From Strobilurus pachycystidiatus (taxonomy: Eukaryota; Basidiomycota; Agaricomycetes; Agaricales; Physalacriaceae), in the NCBI GenBank assembly GCA_019915135.1, contig JAHLMK010000020.1:620001-684000 (forward strand): a stretch of DNA of 64,000 nt, given 5' to 3'. Under the pieces are notes generated by a model that did not search any database, had not been told where the DNA came from, and was given only the letters and a program-made list of their open reading frames with translations. Position numbers and translations under genes: made by a program. This document shows, in pieces, positions 22,502 through 31,748 of this stretch; the first letter of the stretch is position 1; the number at the start of each line of letters is the position of its first letter.

Positions 22502-25500
22502 TTATGCCTCTAGGCTACGAAGTAACATGTCGCCATCGACGGTATCTACGAGAACGTGTACTTTATACTTTGGACATGGAGAGATCGGGGCAAGAAGGGC
22601 ACCCCGGACAATATAGTCCATCAAGATGAACGACGTCTCCTTGGATTCTTCATACATTCGGCAGTCCTTCCAGACAGTTTTTGGCGACCACTTTCTGGTG
22701 CTCCAGACGTGTTGCATATAGACGAATGCCATGTCGATTTTTCGCCCGCTCGGGAGTGTCACGCGCACCAAGGAGCAGAGGCGCCCACACGCAAGGCCCG
22801 GCATGTCCATATTGATGAGAACATTGTCGTATCGTGGACGGCCATGAAATGCAGGATGACAGCGGACGATATCCTTGGCAGCAGTCCAGTCGTCGTGGGA
22901 CTGATACTGCAAACGTGCAGACTGGAATAGCTCAGCCTATAGAGTGAATCAGCATACTGTACAGGTACAAGAGGTGAACGGACATGAATAGTACTTTCGT
23001 ATGTGATCCCTTCATCGGGAAAAACATCAACAAGAAAGGTGCGCAGCTTCTCGTCGAACTTGTGGAAGCCGCGGTTGTCCTTAAAATGCTCGTGAATGTA
23101 GCGTGAGTCTTCTTTGCGGCCTGGAATGCGAGAGCCAAAGATCCAATGAACGTCCAAGTTTGGCGAGTCGCTGAGCTCAAGATCGTTGTCTGAATCGTCT
23201 CCCAAAACTTGCGAGGCATCAAAGCCATCTACGGCCATTCGAATTCTCGATATGGCTTCCTGTCGTTCATCCTCACGAACCATCTGGGCCAATGTCATTG
23301 CTGCAATATAACACGGAATGACGTGTGCACTCATACCTGATGTTCTGCCTCCTTCTTGTTGGTGAGTTCATATGCTTGTGATGCTTCTTGCTGGAATCCT
23401 TCGCCGGGCCTTGTTGACATGTTCTTGCACGTTCCCTTGTTCCTGATATCATCGATTATATGGGAGACCGCATGCTGCTTGGGAAAATTGAAGCTCTTGC
23501 CATACTCGAGACCTACAGTCTGCATTGCGTCAGTACCCCCCGGAAGATATGATGTATCCCACAGGAAATGCTCACCGTGCAACATTTCTCGTACTCTCCG
23601 ATAGACAACTCAAGCAGGCGAAGGCGGGACTCTGACATACAGTTAAGTGAGAGTAGCACACGATACTTCTGAAAGGCCCGTGTACAGCGAATCAAAGACG
23701 AGTTCTTGGGCATAAGTTCGACAATGCACGGAAGAATACACTAGTTGGGGGCATGTTAGTTACCATCGACACCGAGACAAGGCAGCAAACCTTCAAGACA
23801 TCAAGCCAGCTCTGACCATCAGCGACGTTCATGGTGGTTACGTGGTTGAAATGTTTGAGGCCAGACCACCGCGGGAACTCGGCGAGACTTGGAGAGCGTG
23901 AACATGCCAATTTCTTGTACCGAGTAAATTGGTCACTTACTTGCGCGTAAACTGGCCTTTAGCTCCACGATCTTCGAGTGCTGCTAGGATTAGCTGATAG
24001 AGGTGATGTAGCCATTTTCCCGACTCGTCCGAATGTAGTGTGTCGTACGAGCAGGCCTCGTATGGGTCCGAGAACCGGTATGGCCAGAGAAAGTGCTAGA
24101 CAATGATATTCAGTGATGTCCACCGCATATGCCAATATAGGCTTACGTCGATGCAGTAGAGACTGTACTGTCGTAGTATGGCTTTCTTGGCAGTCTCCGA
24201 CTTCGCAGCTCGGGCCTTTTGAATGATAGAGCGAATGAGTGGCGTCGTCCGGTGTTCAAACGAGGCTGTGATCCGATGTTGGTCGAGTTTTCCGACGAGG
24301 CATTTGTTGCAAGGAAAGTTGCCCTTGGCACCATAACATGCACAAAAAGCAGCCGCCTCTTCGCCATCTAGAGAGAGAATTAGGATTCCAGGATGAAAGA
24401 CCCGGATCAGACTGTCGGCACAGAGCACAGCTTCACCGTGCCATGAGCGCTCCCGTAGGCTCTCAAAGATGACACTGGCTATAGCTTGATAAACCTCGCG
24501 GCGGAATTGACGAAGCTCTTCCGTTTCTGCAGATGTTCTCGAAGACGGGTCATCTGGATCTTCAATCTTGGAAAGGATCAGTACCGTTCCTCACATTTGA
24601 AAAGAACGGAGAGCCGTACAATAGGGAAATACGCAAACAACATGCCTCCCCCATTGCCTGACGCATTTCGAATCTTTGATGGCAGAAAGGCTGGCCGTAT
24701 GACCATAGGATGCTTCTTGACATGCGAGGTGACCATACCCTTATCCAGCCAAACATGAAGCGGAACGTAACAGTGTGGGTACTTCTTTGCGCTGGGTAGT
24801 TCCGACTGTGAAGTGTTCGTGAGTAAGATGTCAAGCTTCTTGTTAGTAATACTTGCATCAGTGTTCCACCAAGTACGTGCAGTATTGGGCTCATCGACTA
24901 GCTGCTCGTGACTGGTTTCAGCCCACCCGTTACTGGTACATACATACTTCTTCTCGGAGTGGTATGAGATCACGTCGGCGAGTGTTGTGTCGGAAGTTAG
25001 GCTGAGTATGTACTCCCACGGATCCCGATACTCGAATTCGAATACATGTTCCTTTCCACGGAAAAGTATGGGCTTCGTTTGCCCAATCTTGAACTGAAAA
25101 ACACAGTCAAACCCGAAGAATTACATGCGAGAATGAAATGTACCTGTAGAACAAACTTTCGGGCAGCCGTAATGGAGGCTTCGAGATCTGCAGCATCCCG
25201 GAATGTAACGTTCGAGGGGCCGGTGGACCATGCACCATTGATTCCTTTGAGTTGCATGTCAATGAGCGGTCTGGACATCAGACTCTGGACAGCAGTCTGT
25301 GCATACTCGAAGTCGGGACGGGTTCGGAAGGGTGCATATGGCCGTTCGGGAACCGAAATACCTCCCGTCCTGGGAGCTGTTGCTTCTACAGTCGGTGTCT
25401 CTAGGGAAATTATGCGAGCAGGGCTGTTGCGTGCATGAGAATGGGGAATAATCTTGATGTATGTGGATGGTAATTGAGGTCCCTGAGCAATGGGTTCCGG

Positions 25501-25861
25501 ATCTTATCAAGTGGTCGGCGCACAGATCTGACTGGAGGAGACAATGGCTCTCGTACCATGTTCCAAGTCATCGCTCGAGACCTTTGTATGTGAGTATATA
25601 TCTGGTAGCTCACTACTCATATTCTGTTCATAATTAGGATCTATATCCTACAGCATGTTGGGTACTCACCATAGCAGGACTGACTTTGTCTTTTTTCTCG
25701 ATACGCCGTCGCTTGATAGCCGGTTTTGGAAGTGGTGCTACAGCGGGCCCCACGCAGAATTGTTCGTGATATCGAATGCCACGTCTGTCAAATGTTGAGT
25801 TACAATGTCGGCATTTTGCTGGTCCAGGACCAGCGCGCTTTGTAGTTGGAAGGCGGGGCAT
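22502..25861 (-). CDS. Plavaka-like transposase
   Basis: Many exons on the minus strand. The chosen start, MPRLPTTKRAGPGPAKCRHC, gives an N-terminal zinc-binding unit CRHC...H..QFC, as found at the start of these transposases; an upstream in-frame ATG at 25954 is possible. Downstream blocks: HCYVPLHVWLDKGMVTSHVK (24.8 kb), DGEEAAAFCACYGAKGNFPC with NKC (24.35 kb), SYDTLHSDESGKWLHHLYQL (24.0 kb), RWSGLKHFNHVTTMNVADGQ (23.85 kb) and a C-terminal region with IFGSRIPGRKEDSRYIHEHF (23.15 kb), ending at 22502. This order matches basidiomycete Plavaka transposases, which move by cut and paste with a DDE-type fold. I could not assign the catalytic acids by eye. Exons are open and intron boundaries plausible, so the gene may still be functional. 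Confidence 0.65.
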
Positions 25862-26004
25862 ATTTGGATGTGAGGGAGGAGGATCAACGACCGAGGCATG
25901 CCAGTGATCGGGCTCGACGTCACACCTCAACTTCAACCACCACAGCCGCACCACTTCTTATAAAATGACACGCTCCGAACCTTTCTTTTTCATCTCAAAC
26001 CACT

Positions 26005-27054
26005 ATGAGCAACGAAAACTCTGCTCCTCTTGCCCAGACTCTGGCCACACTTCACGAAAAATATGACATGGAACCTGAGGACAGGATTGTTCTGAATGAT
26101 CTCGTAGAGGTGCGTTGCCATATCCTGATGTCGCGAGTCAATTTGCTCACCCTATCTACAGCAGAACAAGCAGTTGACCTCGACGTTACCGCCACTCAAA
26201 GGGCTCATGCTGCATGTCCAACGAGACATCCATTGACTTGAAGCTGCTACAAAGTTCATTCTCTCAATCAGGCAGCAGGTATGTCCCTGATATCGCCATA
26301 CGGAAAACCTACTGATTCGGCATCCAGACCTATATCAAAGCTCTTCTCTGGGTGTTCACTGCTCTCAATGGTGGTGTCATGTCCGAAGCGCAGGCCGACG
26401 TTTGCAAAGTGCTCGCTCGGGATGGAAGTGATTTTGACCTTGCGATGTACTCGACCGACCATGTCGTCGCTCAGACCACGGATGCATTCATGGAGGATAT
26501 CTCAGAGTCTCTTCATCACGAGTTCATTGCCCTGGTATGCCATCCTCTGTCGCCGGGCATTCGTTCCTGACGCATACAGATCTTTGACTCCCTGAATAGT
26601 CATCGCCCGAAGTCTCTTGACGACACCCTCATGTCCTTCAACGGCAACGTGCACTTCGACGAATGTGTATCGTCACTTACAGATCTCCTCTGGTGCGCTG
26701 GAATGCTTGCGTATATGGCATGTCCTCCATATTATCATTGTCTCGCAGCAATACTGATCAGCTCTCTACAGCGTGTTTGTGCTCGCAGGCTCCCTGCCAA
26801 TGTCTTGAGATCTGACCGTGACGATGCAAGTCTTCATTCTAATCTGGCACGGACCGTCAATGCGGATCTGGAACGTTGCCGTATCTGCTTCTTTGGTAAG
26901 AACTACGAGTCTGTTGACTGGCAACAGTATGTTATATTGCCTGATGATCATGTACGTCACTGACTCATCTACGTCCAGATTTTTTGCCTCGTATATCAGG
27001 CAAGACGAAGATTTCTACGATTGTGCAGTAGTTCGCTATCGAAGTAGCTCGTAA
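26005..27054 (+). pseudogene. Accessory gene A of element 1, with an in-frame stop
   Basis: Starts MSNENSAPLAQTLATLHEKY 52 bases or so after the TATA-like sequence upstream. Exons join through short introns: NDLVE|QNKQLTSTLPPLKGL, then TYIKALLWVFTALNGGVMSE, MEDISESLHHEFIAL, IFDSLNSHRPKSLDDTLMSF, FDECVSSLTDLLWCAGML and a final CICFF-like region, ending near 27054. The frame from KGLMLHVQRDIH runs into TGA (26234-26236) before LEAATKFILSIRQQ, whose reading frame is otherwise continuous with the next exon, so one base change appears to have created a stop. Protein family not recognised. It lies between transposase and the second accessory gene and belongs to the element by position. Confidence 0.45.
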
Positions 27055-27233
27055 TTACGCATTATGTATCTAGATTAGTTACCAGTACGCTTGTACCTAT
27101 AATGTCACCCTCCAAAGTAGTGGGTCTTGATTCCTGCTTGAGTCTCGATGTCGCAACATGTATCTACAGTGTTACTCAGTGTTCCACACTGACATCATTC
27201 AATTACACTTTGAATTCCAACCACCAACTCGTC

Positions 27234-28691
27234 ATGCCCGTTCGTTACAACAGCTCAGAAAGCGAAAGTGAAAACCTGCATCCAAGAGGGCGCGTGCATA
27301 GGCGCCAGCAGAGCGTGGACCATCGCGAGCCTAGTCCTGATTGGAAAGCAGTAGGCTGTTTCTGTTGCTTAAATCCACACTTTGGCTCATCAGCATCAAG
27401 GTTGCGCAAGAGGCTCAGGCGAAGGCCTCCCAGGCCCTGAAGGGGAATCAGCGGCTCCAGCGAAAGATGGTAGACCGCACAAATCAGGACCGCAACACAT
27501 CTAGTCAAGTCGCTCCTACTCCTCACACGCATCCAGGGGAAGCAAAAGAACAAGAGTCTGCATCTGATTCGGACAGCGCTTCGGATGAGGACGACTCTCC
27601 TTCCGACTCTCTTGATGATATTGCGGTTCGTCTTGGTCGGACATTCGTTGTAATGAACTGCCCATGGCTCCATCGCGAATGGGCTCTGCTCAAGGCTACG
27701 CCACTGCCGGACGATCGCTATAAGGATGAGCACCGGTTTCAGTCACAGGAGAGCAAGGTTGAGGGCCAGCGACGCGAAATTATGGCATTGCTGAATCGCG
27801 AAGAGGGTCTCCAGGAGAAAGGTGCCAAAATCCTAAAGACAACATGGTTCCGCAAACAGGTACGAACTATACGGTGCATAATGTCTTGAGTACCGAGATT
27901 GATTCACTATTGTCAGTTTTATACTCTCGGACTCAACTCTCAGCGGTCCAATACGTCGACCCGACTCCGTCACAATATTGACGCTGTGCTCGCTCATCAT
28001 CTCGGAGATAAATGGGATGCTCGCGCTTTTGCTACAGGTCAAGGGCGTAAGAGCGCATTCGGTTCTCTCATTGGATACTCACCGCCAACGACTGATCGGA
28101 ATCATGGCCACTACTCTGAGTTTGACGTCGAGATTATCCACGAACCGGACAGCTATGCCAATGAGTACAATGTTGATACGTGCTTCTTGCATCCGCTACT
28201 TATGAACGTAAGTTATCGCCTCGATGAATGCTCCAGCTTGACTCACTTGTTTGATAGATATTTGTTGCTCTTATCCGGGGTCCAGCAGCGGCTAGAGAGC
28301 TTGCATTGACTGGCGTCGTCAGTCACAAATCGAGCTCCCTAACAATGGAGCAAGTCTGGAATGTCAGCGAAGTGACTCCAGGTACAATTGCAACGATGGC
28401 TATACTGGTATGATTGAGAGCTTCCGTGCTGGTTTCGTTTCACTGATATTTGTTGATCTATAGGCACGCTGGGTTCTGTCGGCGGACCAGGATCTAACTA
28501 GCCCTGGTCGGTCGACTGGAATCAATTATCTCCGAGACTACGACACGTACCTGGAGATGCTTCTAACTGGTCTCCGACACAAGAATCCCACCATCATCAA
28601 CGTCTTCAACGAGTGGAATCGGGTCATTTTCCCTGATAGCGAGACACCGGGAGCATCCGCCGAAGCCCCGCATGACATCGCGAGATCTTGA
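27234..28691 (+). CDS. Accessory gene B of element 1, DUF6698-like protein
   Basis: ATG 27234-27236. Exon 1 encodes MPVRYNSSESESENLHPRG and ends DWKA; the next exon starts VAQEAQAKASQALKGNQRLQ, a coiled-coil, then an acidic Ser/Asp tract. The folded part has LGRTFVVMNCPWLHREW, DDRYKDEHRFQSQESKVEG, a DARAFATGQGRKSAFGSLIG segment, VALIRGPAAARELAL, then VTPGTIATMAILARWVLSAD, STGINYLRDYDTYLEML and FNEWNRVIFP. The pattern GPxAA, VTPxxIA and WNxxIFP is that of DUF6698, a domain of unknown function common in agaricomycete genomes, often beside transposases. Direction and position tie it to the element. A DNA-binding or transposition-helper role is possible but is inference. Confidence 0.6.
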
Positions 28692-29086
28692 AGCAGCTGG
28701 CACATGGACCACCGCAACGTGATCCCCCATCGACATATCAAGAGAAGGGAAATGGTCCAGAGGTCAGTGGAGAGCAGCAGGATGGCCATACCGAGTCGGA
28801 CACCACAACCATTGACACAGAGCACACTGAAGGCGATCGTCCAGCTCGGTTCCGTCACAAAGGCATGGAGGCAACGAAGACCGGAGAGATTCCGCGTAAG
28901 GACTTGCGAGATCTGGGAGGTGAGAAGGAGAGAACTCAGAAAAGGAAGAGGTTTGATACTGGAAGTGGATCGGATGAGGGAGAGTCGGAACGTGATGAGG
29001 CTGAGTTGTCGCCAGTGCCGCCAAAGAAAAAGAAATTCGGGGGATCAAAGGCAACTCGACGAAGTGGAAGGCAAAACAGAAAGTAG
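28688..29086 (+). CDS. Basic/acidic tail ORF, possibly the shifted C-terminus of accessory gene B
   Basis: Open frame reading KQLAHGPPQRDPPSTYQEK, then HTESDTTTIDTEHTEGDRPA and a C-terminus rich in KKKK and RR (VPPKKKKFGGSKATRRSGR), a likely nuclear localisation signal. It begins in a different frame where accessory gene B ends (28691). A missed intron or a one-base shift would join them into one longer protein. No separate function recognised. Confidence 0.35.
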   Translation: MKQLAHGPPQRDPPSTYQEKGNGPEVSGEQQDGHTESDTTTIDTEHTEGDRPARFRHKGMEATKTGEIPRKDLRDLGGEKERTQKRKRFDTGSGSDEGESERDEAELSPVPPKKKKFGGSKATRRSGRQNRK

Positions 29087-29162
29087 AGCGTGTGTTCTTA
29101 TCCGAGGTATTCAATACACGATGCCATTTCAATCACACGGTCTCCCAGTTCTGAGCAAACGA

Positions 29163-29200
29163 CAGCACCTGTCCAATTAATAAGTGTTGGACAGGTGCTG
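29163..29200. repeat. Perfect 14-bp inverted repeat with 10-nt loop
   Basis: CAGCACCTGTCCAA (29163-29176) and TTGGACAGGTGCTG (29187-29200) are exact reverse complements around ttaataagtg. It lies about 75 bp after the last accessory ORF and before the right subterminal repeats, so it may be a transcription-end or transposase-binding structure of element 1. Confidence 0.6.
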
Positions 29201-29521
29201 ACGGTTGTCAGGGCATATCAGCGCTGACATGGGAATCAATGGGTATATACACGGCAAAAGTCCTTCGATTGCAACAGCTTCGTAGTACAACTGGTAAGTC
29301 TCATGTCAATTTCCTAACGTTCCGCAGATCTCAAGTTCGAACCAAGCGTCACCCACCAAAAAAACCTTGTCATTCAACTCAAGCCCGGACGACGATGAGA
29401 TTACACTTTTGCAGCGCATAAACCGGTCCCGAGAGATTTTTTTTTCGCGACCGCCGACCGCGTCTTAGTCGCTGCCAACGCCAGCACTGATTAGCGCCAT
29501 CACTCCGGTAATGACTGATCA

Positions 29522-29550
29522 GCCTGATCACCCTTGGAAATGCCTGATCA
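29522..29550 (-). repeat. Right subterminal repeats of element 1
   Basis: GCCTGATCA at 29522-29530 and again at 29542-29550, exact inverted copies of the left-end motif at 22307-22315. Confidence 0.6.
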
Positions 29551-30062
29551 ACGCCATCGTGCGGATAGGGATATTCTCAAGCCATATCAGCCTCCCGAAA
29601 TCCTGACTGCATTATGGCCCATATTAGGCCCATATCACAACTGGTAAGTTCTTCTCTATTTTTCCGACATGGGAATGGAGAACGGAAACCGAAACTACAG
29701 TTGCGAGAACAACGATTGCGAAATGCAATGGCAACACGAAGGTTTCGGGAACTCCAATTAGGAAGTGAACCGTGTGACCCGGGAAGGGAGAAGTCCGAAG
29801 ACAAACCGACAGTCTTGAGCGCGAGGTGAAACCAAATCGTGAGATGAACGGAATCTGGAAACACCAAATGGAGTCGAGACTCACAACAAACAGATTCAGT
29901 TCATGGAAATGATTTGTTTTACCCAAACGGAGGCTCGACAACAATATTAATTCAATCAGCAGTAGACAGTAAGGTAAATAAGCAAGTAAGTAGTGACACG
30001 AATGAGCAATACAGCGTCAATGCAAGTACAGAAAAGCTAAAAGGATACAGTGCATGTTCGGA
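29551..30062. other. Gap between Plavaka-like element 1 and the DIRS-like retroelement
   Basis: No gene seen. It should hold the outer end of element 1 and the 3' terminal repeat of the retroelement, but I could not identify matching terminal copies. Confidence 0.35.
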
Positions 30063-31743
30063 CTAAAGATCTAGGTGCGAGTTGTCTGAGTTCGATAATA
30101 AAGCAGAAGGAACTTTCATGGATACACGGAAAGACTCAAAGAGAACGGCGAGATCACTGATGTGTGACCGCTTGTAAGCACGAGATGTACTGAGTGGGAG
30201 AATCTCCTCCATGCGGCGCCAGTACAAGAGAAAGGCGAGAGACGTCCAGCCGCCAGTAGCTGCAACAATCTCTGGGGGAACACCCGCTAGCAAGAGCTCA
30301 ACTGCTCCGCCAATGCGAAAACTATGACCAAGGATGTGTGCGAGCGCGGCCGAGGTCCAAACACCATGACAGAAATCCAGGAAGACTTTCTTCGTGAGAT
30401 GCGACCAGGAGGTTGCTGAGGTGGCATAGGCAAACATAGGCGCATCAGGTGGGACACTCTTGTTGACGGTGAGATGGTTTGAGGAAACCAGCCTCCTGAG
30501 TCGTCTTTGTCCATGGCAAGTGAAAGTTGGCGGAGCGGACGTTTCCTCGCAGGGTTGCGAACTTGACACTAATGAAGGTGAGATAGGAAGGTAAAGACAT
30601 GTGAAAATCATACATTGCAGAACGACAGACGTGGTAAAGAGCGTTGAACTCGGCAATACTTGTGATGAGTATCTCACCAAGGCGTCTACAACCCCAAAAG
30701 GCACACAGTGCGGCTGCCCAAATGGCGGCATGGAAGGCAAGGGAGAGATCAAGGGCTGCGCGAAGGGCAATTAGATGCTCGATAGACACTGGGGAACGAA
30801 GAGGTCGCTTGTGCTGAGTGCCCTCTTTGTTGGCTGACACACGACCCATCTGAACCCAACGGTGGTCGCCGTGCCAAGGAGCATCGTTGACATCGTGCCA
30901 GGCCTTCAACCCGGAGAGCCAGCCCTTGATGGTCCCACCACCAACCGTTCCCTTGTGGGCGCCGATGAACGCGCAGAGGAGGCTATGTGAGGCAGGCATC
31001 CTCTTGGCTTCGGCAATGTCCCAGGTATCGCAGAACTGCGTAAAGCGGAGCAAACCGGCACCATAAGTGCCTTTAGTTGAGGACTTGAGTGCACCGTGCA
31101 AAGCTGACTGTGCTATGTCCACCAGAGGCTCTGGAAGCTCTTCTCGAAGCTGCTGGGTGCGGGCAAGCGAGAACTCGGACTGCCAGCTGAAGAGGCAATC
31201 CGCTGCGAGGACACGGGGTCGGAGAGAGCTGGTGGCAACATGGTTACCAATCTTCGGTTGACGGGGAGGTAAGGCAGAACAGGGTGCGGAAGCGGTGGGT
31301 GCATCAGCCGTTGCGGAAAGGAGTGGCAGTGATGAAGCAACAACGGCAGGGGGGTCATCAGAAGAGAGGTCAAAATTGTGGCTGTGCCACCCAGATGAAG
31401 AGGGCTGCGAACTCGAGAAAAAGGAGGTATTGGGGTGCAATGGTGAGGTGGGGCGAGGTGGAGAGGACGAGAGATCGAAAGGATGAGCAAAGAAAGAGCT
31501 AAAGGGAGCAGTAGAGACCGGAATATCGGCTGGGTCAAGGCGCGGAGAGGATAAACCCACGGAGTCATCCTCCAAAACCCAGTCGGCGACGAAAGATGCC
31601 GCATTTGGAGCAGTTGTACTAGGCATAGCCAATGAAGAACTCTTGTAGTTCAGTCGGTAACCGTATACTCGACTGGATGGCGTCCTCTGGCAGACCCAGA
31701 TCTCCGCGTGAGATGGGATCGGCCGGATTATCAGCGGAAGCAA
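30063..31743 (-). pseudogene. Tyrosine recombinase (DIRS-like), frame broken
   Basis: N-terminal part: an STKGTYGAGLLRFTQFCD core-binding region, GGGTIKGWLSGLKAWHDVND, and ALCAFWGCRRLGEI, where the Arg before Leu-Gly-Glu fits the first catalytic Arg. C-terminal part: LGHSFRIGGAVELLLAGVPP (His-x-x-Arg) and GGWTSLAFLLYWRRMEEIL with the nucleophile Tyr. The enzyme would integrate a circular DNA copy. The N-terminal frame ends LPWTKTTQEAG then drifts to a stop, while NHLTVNKSVPPDAPMFAY and the catalytic C-terminus are in another frame. The spacing between them (junction about 30480-30495) is also shorter than the family norm, suggesting a small deletion plus frameshift. The ORF may start at 31743 or at the internal MPSTTAPNAAS. 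Confidence 0.7.
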
Positions 31744-31748
31744 TATAA

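Larger units (their letters stand above)
22307..29550. mobile_element. Plavaka-like (CACTA-related) DNA transposon, element 1
   Basis: A two-gene element: transposase on the minus strand (22.5-25.9 kb) and accessory genes on the plus strand (26.0-29.1 kb), divergently transcribed from a gap of about 140 bp. Limits given are those of subterminal repeats. TGATCAGGC occurs at 22307-22315 with related ATCAGG copies to about 22408, and its exact reverse complement GCCTGATCA at 29522-29530 and 29542-29550. Inverted subterminal clusters like this are usual in CACTA-type transposons. The true termini and target duplication could not be fixed and may lie up to 100 bp further out on each side. Confidence 0.65.

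Noticed and set aside
29280..29375. tRNA-like sequence with an A-box-like TAGTACAACTGG and GTTCGAACC
   Set aside because: The T-stem and acceptor arms do not pair, so no cloverleaf can be formed.
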